A stretch of 64,000 bases of DNA from Micromonospora tulbaghiae (lineage in GTDB: Bacteria > Actinomycetota > Actinomycetes > Mycobacteriales > Micromonosporaceae): assembly GCF_900091605.1 (NCBI RefSeq), contig NZ_FMCQ01000011.1, positions 124,001 through 188,000 of the forward strand. The letters run 5' to 3'. A program made the translations under genes and the position numbers. Below are positions 50,741 through 58,394 of this stretch, piece after piece (position 1 is the first letter of the stretch; every line of letters starts with the position of its first letter). Below the pieces are notes generated by a model, which had not been told where the DNA came from, searched no databases, and worked only from the letters and a program-made list of their open reading frames with translations.

Positions 50741-51580
50741 TCAATCGGCCGGCAGCGGCCAGCCGTCCATCGCGTGGCCGGGGTGTTCGCGCAGGAACCG
50801 CCGCCGGACCTCGACGTACCGGGTCGGTGTGAGCCCGGTGAACGCCCGGAACTCGTGGCCGAAGTGGGCCTGGTCGAAGTAGCCCGCCCCAATGGCGAGC
50901 CGGCCCCAGTCGACAGGGCCGGCGGGGTCGATCGCGAACACGGCGGCCGCGAAGCGATAGGTGCGGGCCATCCGCTTCGGCGTGACGCCGACGAGCTCCT
51001 TGAACCGCTGCGCCAGATGGGTGCTGCTGACGCCGGCTGCCGTCCTCAGGTCGCCGATCGCCACCGCACCGCTGGTCGCCGCGATGACGCCGCTCGTATG
51101 GCGGATCAGCCGCAGGCCCGCGGTTTCGCGCAGCCGTCGCATCAGCTCCTCCTCGAGCAGCGTCAGCATCTCGTGCGGTCCGTCCGCCGTGGCCAGCCGG
51201 TCGCGCAGCTCGGCGACTGCGGGCCGGCCCCAGACCTGCTCCAGTGTCACCGGCCGGTCACACAACTCGGCCGCGGGCATCGGCAGGAACGGCGCCAGGC
51301 CCCACGGCTTGACGTGCACGCCGACAGACCGGGTGGGGCGTGGGTAGCCGAACTCGAACGCGCGGGTGGGTGTGGTGATCACGCAGCCGTCGGCGTACTC
51401 GGCCGTCTGGATGTCGGTGCCGCCGCGGATGCGGAACGGCGCCCCGAGGTTGACGACGAGCAGCGCAGCCGGCATCGGCGGCAGCGTCAGCCGGGCGTAC
51501 GGCGGTGTGCCCGCCAGGTAGTAGAGGTCGTCGACGAGCCCGTCCAGCGGCGGTCGAGGCACTCTGGAGACGTACTCCAC
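50741..51580 (-). CDS. AraC family transcriptional regulator
   Basis: This 279-residue protein has an N-terminal sensor domain and a C-terminal AraC double helix-turn-helix: IGDLRTAAGVSSTHLAQRFKELVGVTPKRMARTYRF and WGRLAIGAGYFDQAHFGHEFRAFTGLTPTRYVEVRRRF. GTG at 51580 is chosen because GATGCT (complement of 51587-51592) lies six bases upstream; GTG at 51586 is possible. The target is unknown. Confidence 0.9.
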   Translation of the reverse strand: MEYVSRVPRPPLDGLVDDLYYLAGTPPYARLTLPPMPAALLVVNLGAPFRIRGGTDIQTAEYADGCVITTPTRAFEFGYPRPTRSVGVHVKPWGLAPFLPMPAAELCDRPVTLEQVWGRPAVAELRDRLATADGPHEMLTLLEEELMRRLRETAGLRLIRHTSGVIAATSGAVAIGDLRTAAGVSSTHLAQRFKELVGVTPKRMARTYRFAAAVFAIDPAGPVDWGRLAIGAGYFDQAHFGHEFRAFTGLTPTRYVEVRRRFLREHPGHAMDGWPLPAD

Positions 51581-51734
51581 GCCCACAGCATCGCGGACGC
51601 CCCGCCGTCACCGCCGGCGCCCCGCCGGGATCGACTCGCGAAAGGCGGCGCCGCGGGCGGAACCGATCACCAGGTCGGCATGGGTGGCTTGCGCTGCCGG
51701 CACGCTCACGCCCGCGATCAGTTGACGTCCTCAC

Positions 51735-52961
51735 CTATTGGGCAGGACGCGGGTCGGGAGGCGCGGCCACGGACGCGGGCGTCGCCGCGCCGCCCTTGTT
51801 GTGCGGCGGCGGAATGAGTCGTTCGCCGAGGGCAAGTGCTAGGGCGACAGCGCCGAGCAGGGCGCCGATCAACATCGTGCTGGCGGCACCGTGGCTCTCC
51901 AGCATGAGGGCCCCGAAGAAGGCGCCGCCGGTGATGCCGACGTTGACGGCGGCGGACAGCGTCGCGGCGGCGATGTCGGAGCGGCCGGGCGCTACCTGGA
52001 GGACGAGGCCGCCGAGCGCCGCGGTGAACGCGGCGAACCCCAGTCCGGCGATTGCGATCAGGACGACGGCGACCGCCGGGTGGTGGCCGAACGCGTACAG
52101 TCCGAGCAGCGCCACGCACTGCAGTGCGACCGTCGCGACCAGGGCGGACCACGGGCTGCGGTCGACGATCGGTCCGGCGGCGAGGATGCCGAGGACACTG
52201 GCGACGCCGCGCGCCAGCAGGATGGTCGCGATCGACGCGGCAGGCAATCCGGTGACCTCGGTGACGAACAGGGCGATGTAGGTGTAGGCGGCGATGGCAC
52301 CGGCGGTCGACAGGACGGCCACGACGACCAAGAGCCAGAATCGGCGGGAGTCGGGGGTTCTGCCCCGGCCGGCGTGCTCCTGCGCCGGCCCCGTCGACGG
52401 CAGCAACCAGGCCACCACGGCGAGGACGAGCGCACCGAGCCCGGCCACCGCCAGGAACGATGCCCGCCAGCCGGCACGTTCACCCAGCCAGGTGCCCGCG
52501 GGCACGCCCAGGACCAGAGCGACGTTGCCGCCGGCGAACACGACCGCGACCACCCGTCCTTGCAGCCCGGGCCGGAACAGCTCAGCCGCGGTCGGCACAA
52601 CGACCGCCCAGAACAACGCATGAGTGGCCGCAGTGGCGATCCTGGCTGCCATCAGCATGGTGAACGTGCTCGCGAACACCGTGATCGCGTTGCTCACGAC
52701 GAAGCCCGCCAGGAGCACCGACAGCAACCGCCGGCGAGGGATTCTGCGCACCAGCGCCGTCAACGGGACCGAGGCGACCATCACCACTGCGCCGTACACG
52801 GTGACGAGCATGCCCACTTGGGACGGCGACACGGCCAGGTCCACGGCCATCGGCAACAGCAGCCCGATCGGCAGCGCCTCGGCCGCGGTGTAGAGGAACG
52901 TTCCGCCGGCGAGGCCGATCAGCGCTCCCACTGCCCGCCGGTGTGCATGCGCCTGACCCAT
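51735..52961 (-). CDS. MFS transporter (AraJ-like)
   Basis: This 408-residue protein has 12 transmembrane helices. Motifs include LPIGLLLPMAVDLAVSPSQVGMLVTVYGAVVMVASVPLTALVRRIPRRRLL for helices 1-3 and loop 2-3, and VLGVPAGTWLGERAGWRASFL, the antiporter-type motif C region. It resembles the DHA1/AraJ group of drug or metabolite exporters. It is divergent from a CGNR-type regulator gene with a palindrome between. Confidence 0.9.
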   Translation of the reverse strand: MGQAHAHRRAVGALIGLAGGTFLYTAAEALPIGLLLPMAVDLAVSPSQVGMLVTVYGAVVMVASVPLTALVRRIPRRRLLSVLLAGFVVSNAITVFASTFTMLMAARIATAATHALFWAVVVPTAAELFRPGLQGRVVAVVFAGGNVALVLGVPAGTWLGERAGWRASFLAVAGLGALVLAVVAWLLPSTGPAQEHAGRGRTPDSRRFWLLVVVAVLSTAGAIAAYTYIALFVTEVTGLPAASIATILLARGVASVLGILAAGPIVDRSPWSALVATVALQCVALLGLYAFGHHPAVAVVLIAIAGLGFAAFTAALGGLVLQVAPGRSDIAAATLSAAVNVGITGGAFFGALMLESHGAASTMLIGALLGAVALALALGERLIPPPHNKGGAATPASVAAPPDPRPAQ

Positions 52962-52997
52962 CGTTACCCCCTAAACCGGCTATGACGGAAACACTCT

Positions 52998-53009
52998 AGG
53001 AACGTTCCT
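52998..53009. promoter_or_regulatory. Palindrome between MFS and CGNR genes
   Basis: AGGAACGTTCCT is a perfect 12-base palindrome, 37 bases from the MFS start and 31 bases from the CGNR start. It is a plausible operator of the CGNR protein. A TAAAGT hexamer at 53026-53031 is the likely -10 for the CGNR gene. Confidence 0.55.
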
Positions 53010-53039
53010 GTCGCGGGGCAACTGGTAAAGTGGACTTTG

Positions 53040-53657
53040 ATGGAAACAGCAGGGGTCACGCGGATGCGCCTGGTCGGCGGCGACCTCGCGCTGGACTTCC
53101 TCAACACCCGCGCCGGCCCACCCGTCGGGCCTCCGGACGACGACGTGCTCACCGGTTACACCGAGCTGATCGCCTGGAGCGTGTACGCGGGCACCCTCAC
53201 CGAAACGCAAGCGGCGGCGTTGCGCCGGCTGTCCCGCGGCAGTCCGGACAGCACCGACACCGCCTTCGCACAAGCACTGCGCACCCGTGACTACCTGGAC
53301 GAGGTGTTCCGGCCACTGGCCGCCGGCGAGGACCCGGGCGTCGCGGCGCTGACCCGGCTGCGCGACGACGAAGCCGACGCGCTCGCCCACGCACAGCTCA
53401 TGCGCGGGAAGACATTCGCATGGTCCTGGCGAGACGACCACACGCTTGCCCGGCCCTTACGTCCGGTGGTCCATGCGGCGGTCCAGCTTCTCACCACGGG
53501 TGCGCTCGACCGGATCAAGCGATGCGCGGGCTGCCGCTTCCTGTTCATCGACGAGAGCAAGAACCGCAGCCGTCGTTGGTGCAGCATGGACGACTGCGGA
53601 ACCGCAGAGAAGATCCGCCGCTACGTCGAGGTACGACGCATTCGCACAAAACGGTGA
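53040..53657 (+). CDS. CGNR-type zinc-finger, ABATE-domain regulator
   Basis: This 205-residue protein has the ABATE domain start LVGGDLALDFLNTRAG at about residues 11-26 and a C-terminal zinc finger: RCAGCRFLFIDESKNRSRRWCSMDDCGTAEKIRRY near 160-196. The four Cys are present, but the name-giving CGNR motif is CGTA. It probably binds DNA and controls the divergent MFS gene. ATG at 53040 is preferred; TAAAGT lies eight bases upstream. Confidence 0.87.
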   Translation: METAGVTRMRLVGGDLALDFLNTRAGPPVGPPDDDVLTGYTELIAWSVYAGTLTETQAAALRRLSRGSPDSTDTAFAQALRTRDYLDEVFRPLAAGEDPGVAALTRLRDDEADALAHAQLMRGKTFAWSWRDDHTLARPLRPVVHAAVQLLTTGALDRIKRCAGCRFLFIDESKNRSRRWCSMDDCGTAEKIRRYVEVRRIRTKR

Positions 53658-53769
53658 GCACACGTGGCCACGTCGACGACACCGCTCCCCCTACCGTCCG
53701 GCGCTGCTCGCGTTCTGCTGACCGCGAAGAGGTCTTCATGCGCCCTCGTCCACCGGCCATGCTGGCTCG

Positions 53770-54132
53770 GTGGATTCACCGGGACGCCCTACCTCCCAGG
53801 CCCTGCTCACGAACCTCTACGCGGCGTTCAACAGGCGTGACATCCCCACGCTGCTGGCCGCCATGACGCCGGATGTCTCGTGGCCCAACGGCTGGGAGGG
53901 AGGTGTCGTTCGCGGCCGCGACCAGGTGAGTGCCTACTGGCGCCGGCAGTGGGACCAGCTCGAGCCCGTCGTCACGCCGACCGCGTTCGGCACGGAGGCC
54001 GACGGCCGCATCGCCGTCACCGTTCATCAGGTCGTCCACGACAAAGCCGGAGCGAAAATCGCCGACCACGTCGTCACGCACGTCTACCGCCTCGACGACG
54101 GCTTGGTCGCAGAGATGGAGATCCGCGAGTGA
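53770..54132 (+). CDS. SnoaL-like (NTF2-fold) protein
   Basis: This 120-residue protein shows LLTNLYAAFNRRDIPTLLAAMTPDVSWPNGWEGGVVRGRDQVSAYWRRQW, the helical start and WP-type motif of SnoaL-like polyketide cyclase relatives, and VHQVVHDKAGAKIADHVVTHVYRLDDGLVAEMEI. CATGCT at 53758-53763 is six bases before the GTG (leaderless). The substrate is unknown. Confidence 0.85.
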   Translation: MDSPGRPTSQALLTNLYAAFNRRDIPTLLAAMTPDVSWPNGWEGGVVRGRDQVSAYWRRQWDQLEPVVTPTAFGTEADGRIAVTVHQVVHDKAGAKIADHVVTHVYRLDDGLVAEMEIRE

Positions 54133-54264
54133 CGCCACGTCCTCGGAGGGCCTGAGGGGTCGCAACGGCGATGAGTTTCGTTACGGCTTCCGGTCTGTAT
54201 TGCCGTGCACCCGATCCCCCGACTCCCGGGAGAGCGTCATGACCGCCACGTACAGGAGGCAAGC

Positions 54265-54918
54265 GTGAAGCTTCTTCTCACATCCGCGGGCGTCCAGAAT
54301 CCGAGCATCCAGGATGCGCTGGTCGATCTGCTGGGCAAGCCGATCGCCGACTCCAGCGCCCTGTGCGTCCCGACCGCGGCCTACCCGATGGGCGGACCGG
54401 CCTCGGCCTGGCGCTTCATCACCGGTCAGACGCCGCTACCCATGAGCGGGCTGGGCTGGAAGTCGCTGGGCGTCCTCGAGCTGACGGCGCTGCCGAGCAT
54501 CGGCGAGGAGCGGTGGGTCCCCTGGGTCCGCGAGGCCGACGTCATGCTCGTGCACGGCGGCGATGCGACGTACCTGTGCCACTGGATGCGGCAGTCCGGG
54601 CTGGCGGACCTCCTGCCGTCGCTTCGCGACACCGTCTGGGTGGGGTTGAGTGCCGGCAGCATGGTGCTGACCCCACGGGTCGGCAAGGGATTCGTCGAAT
54701 GGCAGTCCGCGCCCGACGACCGCACGCTGGGGCTCGTCGACTTCTCGATCTTCCCGCATCTGGGCCTCGAGCCGGACAACACCATGGCTCATGCCGAGAG
54801 ATGGGCAGCCGAGATCGCCGGTCCGGCGTACGCGATCGACGACCAGACGGCCATCAAGGTGACCGACGGCGCCGTCGAGGTCGTCTCCGAGGGGCACTGG
54901 AGGCGGTTCCCCTCGTAG
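54265..54918 (+). CDS. Peptidase E-like serine peptidase (S51)
   Basis: This 217-residue protein has the S51 fold features: MLVHGGDATYLCHWM near residue 94-108, the nucleophile in WVGLSAGSMVL (Ser129) and a His in IFPHLGLEPDN near 158. Peptidase E cleaves aspartyl dipeptides. AGGAGG lies before the GTG at 54265. It is convergent with the AEC transporter gene. Confidence 0.87.
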   Translation: MKLLLTSAGVQNPSIQDALVDLLGKPIADSSALCVPTAAYPMGGPASAWRFITGQTPLPMSGLGWKSLGVLELTALPSIGEERWVPWVREADVMLVHGGDATYLCHWMRQSGLADLLPSLRDTVWVGLSAGSMVLTPRVGKGFVEWQSAPDDRTLGLVDFSIFPHLGLEPDNTMAHAERWAAEIAGPAYAIDDQTAIKVTDGAVEVVSEGHWRRFPS

Positions 54919-54932
54919 CGGTGATCGCCGGG

Positions 54933-55901
54933 CTACCCGAGCAGCGTCGCCGCCGCGGCCACTGTGGCCAGCGACAGCGTCGTGGTCACCACCACCGCAC
55001 GGTTGGCCACCGCCTCGGCGACGCCGTACTCCTGGGCGTAGATGAACGTGTTCTGCGCTGTCGGCAGGCCCGCGCACACCACCACGGCGAGCAACTGCGG
55101 CGCGGACAGGTGCAGGGCCAGCCCGGCCGCGTACGCGATGACCGGCTGCGCGACGAGCTTCAGCGCGCTGATCGCGGCCAGCTCGGCCGGCCCGGCCGGC
55201 TCTGCTGGCTCTGCTGGCTCTGCTGGCTCTGCTGGCTCTGCCGGTTCTGCCCGCGACGGCGCCGTGTGGTGCAGCGACGCGCCGAGCGCGACCAGCGCGG
55301 CCGGGACCGCGGCGCCCGCCAGCAGGGTGAGCGGCGCGGCGACCGCCGACGGTGGTTGCAGGCCGGCAGCCGAGCACGCGACACCGAGCAGCGACGCCAG
55401 GATCACCGGATTGCGTACCGGCAGGGAGGCGATCCGGCGCACCCTCACCCGCCCGTGCGGGTCGCGGTGCCGGTCCAGCGCGACCAGGATCACCGGCGTC
55501 ACCACCAGCACGTGCAGCAGCACCACCTCGGCCAGGAACGACACGCTGCCGAGAACCTGCGTCGCGATCGGGATGCCGAGGTTCGCCGAGTTCACGTACC
55601 CGGCGGCCATGCCCCAGATCGGCCGTTCGCCGGGCTCGCGACCGAACAGCCGGCTCGCGCCGGCCCACCCGAACCCGACCACCGCTGCGGTGCTCACCCC
55701 GAAGGCGAGCAGCGAACGGCCGGCGAACGCGGACAGCGGCATCCGGGACAGGGCCAGGAACAGGGCGGCCGGCATCGCGAGGTGGAACACGAACCGGCCG
55801 AGCACCGACGCCGCCGCCTCGCCCAGCAGGCCCCAGCGGCAGGCCGCGTAGCCGACCGCGGTGAGGATCCAGATCGGTACGAACGCCGACGCCAGGCTCA
55901 T
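54933..55901 (-). CDS. AEC family transporter
   Basis: This 322-residue protein has about ten transmembrane segments in two repeats typical of the auxin efflux carrier family: WILTAVGYAACRWGLLGEAAASVLGRFVFHLAMPAALFLAL at the start, GYVNSANLGIPIA near 100 and AGLPTAQNTFIYAQEYG near the C-terminus. The central cytoplasmic loop has six tandem Glu-Pro-Ala units encoded by a 9-base repeat (55198-55251). Substrate unknown; likely an organic acid or metabolite exporter. Confidence 0.87.
   Translation of the reverse strand: MSLASAFVPIWILTAVGYAACRWGLLGEAAASVLGRFVFHLAMPAALFLALSRMPLSAFAGRSLLAFGVSTAAVVGFGWAGASRLFGREPGERPIWGMAAGYVNSANLGIPIATQVLGSVSFLAEVVLLHVLVVTPVILVALDRHRDPHGRVRVRRIASLPVRNPVILASLLGVACSAAGLQPPSAVAAPLTLLAGAAVPAALVALGASLHHTAPSRAEPAEPAEPAEPAEPAEPAGPAELAAISALKLVAQPVIAYAAGLALHLSAPQLLAVVVCAGLPTAQNTFIYAQEYGVAEAVANRAVVVTTTLSLATVAAAATLLG
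55198..55251. repeat. Six-copy 9-base coding minisatellite
   Basis: The plus-strand unit GGCTCTGCT is repeated six times (the last two degenerate) inside the AEC transporter gene. It encodes Ala-Glu-Pro units in the loop between membrane halves. Each copy change keeps the frame, so loop length can vary by three residues without breaking the protein. Confidence 0.8.
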
Positions 55902-56249
55902 CCGGGCGTCACCGGCAGGCGCCGCGCCGACTGAGGGACTGGGGCATACCAGTCACCGCGCTCTCGCCGGTCTTCAGATGCAGCGACGCGCCCGAGGCGC
56001 GTACCGAGCCGCCGGACAACCGGGCTTTCCACGCGCACGCCGATCGGGAAGCCACACGTTCAGCCTCGCACGGCGAGGGCCGCCGAGCGGGCCCTGCTGT
56101 TCCTGGTCCCGGCGCCACACCTCCTGGTCAGGCGTCGAGACGCTGTGGTCCGGGACCGACCTCGCGGACGACGGTGCAGGTGGGAACACCGCTCATGCGC
56201 GCTTCGGCCTTGCTTCCTGCAACCTCAACCGCGGTTGAGATCAGATCAG
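55902..56249. other. Gap with palindrome and no clear gene
   Basis: About 350 bases between the AEC and YunG-like genes. On the minus strand a 22-codon frame starts with ATG at 56196 (MSGVPTCTVVREV and on) and ends at 56128; it has no strong ribosome-binding site. No larger gene is convincing. The palindrome at 56224-56239 is described separately. Confidence 0.4.
56224..56239. promoter_or_regulatory. Second CCTCAA/TTGAG-type operator
   Basis: CTCAACCGCGGTTGAG is a perfect 16-base palindrome. Its half-sites and six-base centre are the same as those of the operator at 30127-30148 (differing in the last centre base). It has no clear -35 or -10 in either direction here and no gene directly downstream. 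Confidence 0.55.
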
Positions 56250-56678
56250 TTACCTTGACCTCCCGCCGTAGAGAGCTGCGAAGACGCGGTCCCGCAGGAT
56301 CTCGTACTGCCGGCGGCATCGCACAGGTGGGCCCGGCGGGCGTTGCTGAACCTGACCGCCGACGACGACTTCCGGTGGCTGGAACTGGTCAGCCGTCAGG
56401 TCCACCTCGCGGCCGTCGGCCAGTCGATTCCAGTAGTGGTAGCCGACCTTGGCGTCTCCGGCGTGGACCTCGCCGAGGATCAGCTCCCCGCCGAGCAGAT
56501 CCTGGATGATCAGTGCGGTCACCCCGCACTGACCACGGGCTGCGTTGCCGGCATGCCAATCCTGCACATCGTGCGGGTCGCAGGTGTCCGCTCCCCAGCC
56601 GGCGCGCAGCACCGGCCGCAGCATCTCCAGGTCGATCGAGAGAGGGACTGATCGTTTGTCGCGCTCCTCATATGTCAC
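56250..56678 (-). CDS. YunG-like protein
   Basis: This 142-residue protein matches the YunG family: GWGADTCDPHDVQDWHAGNAARGQCGVTALIIQDLLGGELILGEVHAG near residues 28-75, with RGQCGVTAL and GYHYWNRLADGREVDLTADQF as core motifs. The Cys-His-Asp arrangement could be a cysteine-type catalytic site, but no activity is known. A short gap separates it from the GIY-YIG gene on the other strand. Confidence 0.82.
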   Translation of the reverse strand: MTYEERDKRSVPLSIDLEMLRPVLRAGWGADTCDPHDVQDWHAGNAARGQCGVTALIIQDLLGGELILGEVHAGDAKVGYHYWNRLADGREVDLTADQFQPPEVVVGGQVQQRPPGPPVRCRRQYEILRDRVFAALYGGRSR

Positions 56679-56802
56679 CCGGGAAGGGTCGGCCCTCGAC
56701 CGGGTCGAGAGTCAAGTCGGGCGTGTCCATCTGCCGCTGCATGACGGGGCCTTGCGGGGAGAGCCTCCGGCCTCGACCCGCCAAGCGCCTAGGATGGTCC
56801 CG

Positions 56803-57384
56803 GTGACCTTCCCCGAACGGCGATCCGCCGACGTCCCGACCGACGAAGAACGGGTCGACGAGGCCCTGCGGTTGCTCTCCGGCCCGCCGGTCGCGCTCGA
56901 CGTCGCCGTCAAGCGCCTCGCCCGTGGCAGCGGCGTCTACGCCTGGTGGGCCCCACCCTCGGTCCTCCCCGACCTCCCCGGGCCACCGAACGACAGCGAC
57001 CCGTCGCGGCGGATGCTCTATCTCGGCCGGGCGACCAGTCTGCGGGGCCGGATCCTGCGCAACCACCTGCGACGGTCGGGCAGCTCGACGCTGCGCCGCA
57101 CGCTGGCCGGTCTCCTCGTGTCCGAGGGCTATCGGACGACCTGGACCGACCGCGTCGTCCTCATCCCCGAGGACGAGACGCGGCTGACCGCCTGGATGCA
57201 CGAACACCTGCGCCTGACCTGGGCGGAGGACCCCGAGCCGGCGGACATCGAGGCCGAACTCGTCCGGCGTCTGCACCCGCCGCTCAACGTCCACGGCGTC
57301 GACCCCGAGCACATCCAGGCGGCCGTGGTCGCCGCCAAGAACTCGTACAACATCAGCAGCGGCCCGGCGCAGCCCCAGCTGTAG
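56803..57384 (+). CDS. GIY-YIG-like nuclease family protein
   Basis: This 193-residue protein keeps the GIY-YIG pattern in divergent form: GVY at 44-46, YLG at 73-75, then Arg in SLRGRILRNH, His88, Glu135 in MHEHLRLTWAE and Asn162 in HPPLNVHG. All catalytic positions of the fold appear to be filled. GTG at 56803 is taken because TAGGAT at 56790-56795 is seven bases upstream; ATG at 56794 is inside that hexamer. It could be a restriction, repair or element-associated nuclease. Confidence 0.75.
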   Translation: MTFPERRSADVPTDEERVDEALRLLSGPPVALDVAVKRLARGSGVYAWWAPPSVLPDLPGPPNDSDPSRRMLYLGRATSLRGRILRNHLRRSGSSTLRRTLAGLLVSEGYRTTWTDRVVLIPEDETRLTAWMHEHLRLTWAEDPEPADIEAELVRRLHPPLNVHGVDPEHIQAAVVAAKNSYNISSGPAQPQL

Positions 57385-57398
57385 GTGGGGTGCGAGCC

Positions 57399-57923
57399 TC
57401 ACGCCACCAGTGAGGCGTCCAGATCCCGGCGGGTGAGGGCGGAGCGGAGGTGCAGCCCTTCGGCCGCCAGGTTCTCCCGGCCGCCCTGCTCGCGGTCGAT
57501 GGCGCAGACCACCGTCTCGACCTGCGCGCCGACGGACCGCAGGTGTCCGCACGAGGCCAGGAGCGCGCCTCCCGTGGTCACGACGTCCTCGATCACCACG
57601 ACCCGCAGATAGTTCACCGGCCCGCCCTCGGCCACCTTCGCGGTGCCGTACTCCTTGGCCTGCTTGCGCACGAAGACCGTCGGCAGACCCGTCAGCTGCG
57701 ACATCACCGTGGCGAGCGGGATGCCGCCCATCTCCATCCCCGCCAGCACGTCGCACTCCGGCAACAGAGCCACCATCGCCTCGGCGACGTCGCGCAACAG
57801 CTCCGGCTTCCCCTCGAACAGGTACTTGTCGAAGTACTCGTCGCTGACCTGCCCCGACCTGAGACGGAACTCTCCGGTGAGGTGGCAGGTGTCATAGACA
57901 CGGCGCGCGAGCAGGTGAGTCAC
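57399..57923 (-). CDS. Orotate phosphoribosyltransferase
   Basis: This 174-residue type I phosphoribosyltransferase has the PRPP loop VVVIEDVVTTGGALL at about residues 108-122, GMEMGGIPLA for the pyrophosphate loop and VRKQAKEYGT, the flexible loop with catalytic Lys, as in orotate phosphoribosyltransferases. It would convert orotate and PRPP to OMP. It lies outside a pyrimidine operon, in an accessory cluster. GAGACT (complement of 57930-57935) is six bases before the GTG, so it is probably transcribed separately from the small genes upstream. Confidence 0.88.
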   Translation of the reverse strand: MTHLLARRVYDTCHLTGEFRLRSGQVSDEYFDKYLFEGKPELLRDVAEAMVALLPECDVLAGMEMGGIPLATVMSQLTGLPTVFVRKQAKEYGTAKVAEGGPVNYLRVVVIEDVVTTGGALLASCGHLRSVGAQVETVVCAIDREQGGRENLAAEGLHLRSALTRRDLDASLVA

Positions 57924-57949
57924 CGGCCCAGTCTCGCACCAGGCCGGCG

Positions 57950-58123
57950 TCACCCGATCCGCCGGATGCGTACCCTCGGGCGCTCGTTGCGCAGGTGACC
58001 CAGCTTGTGCTGGCGGACCTGCTCCTCCCACACCTCCTGGTCGTACTCCGGATCCGGCGCCGTCCACCGGTGCGACCCGTCGCTGTAGTGGAACTTCTCG
58101 TCGCCGGCCCGCAGCACGCTCAC
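57950..58123 (-). CDS. Small protein D of the GTGA-coupled cassette
   Basis: This 57-residue protein (MSVLRAGDEKFHYSDGSHRW at the start) is polar, with WTAPDPEYDQEVWEEQVRQHK and a basic end RPRVRIRRIG. Its GTG overlaps the TGA of the preceding 33-codon gene. No Cys and no family recognised. It is the last gene of the four-gene cassette, 26 bases before the orotate phosphoribosyltransferase gene. Confidence 0.6.
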   Translation of the reverse strand: MSVLRAGDEKFHYSDGSHRWTAPDPEYDQEVWEEQVRQHKLGHLRNERPRVRIRRIG

Positions 58124-58221
58124 CGCAGCCACCCCAGGAACCGCCGGTGCAACGCGCACGGCCAGGGCGCACCGCACCCACCGCACGACCAGACCGGCAG
58201 CATCGGCCCGTGGGTGCTCAC
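58120..58221 (-). CDS. Small protein C of the GTGA-coupled cassette (33 aa)
   Basis: A 33-codon gene, too short for usual gene finders. It reads MSTHGPMLPVWSCGGCGAP then WPCALHRR and a hydrophobic end. The motif C-x2-C-G-A-x2-P-C also occurs in protein A of the cassette (C-x-C-G-A-x2-P-C). Both its start and stop are in GTGA overlaps with neighbours. It may bind zinc or an iron-sulfur centre. Confidence 0.55.
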   Translation of the reverse strand: MSTHGPMLPVWSCGGCGAPWPCALHRRFLGWLR

Positions 58222-58394
58222 CCGCGCACCCCCAGGAAGCGGGCGACGCTCGCGCGCGCCTGCCTGCTGGTCGCCCACGCGACCTGCCAGCAGGGGTACG
58301 GAGTCAGCCGCGCCCACCACAGCCGACAACCCACGCACATCCCGTCCAGACCCCGTACGTGCACCGCCAGAATCGCCTGCTCCGCAGTACTCAC
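58218..58394 (-). CDS. Small protein B of the GTGA-coupled cassette (58 aa)
   Basis: This 58-residue protein shows DGMCVGCRLWWARLTPYPC near residues 17-35, a C-x2-C motif followed by a Pro-Cys, and an amphipathic helix ARASVARFLG. The GTG start overlaps the TGA of the 119-codon gene upstream, and its TGA overlaps the next GTG. Function unknown. Confidence 0.58.
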   Translation of the reverse strand: MSTAEQAILAVHVRGLDGMCVGCRLWWARLTPYPCWQVAWATSRQARASVARFLGVRG

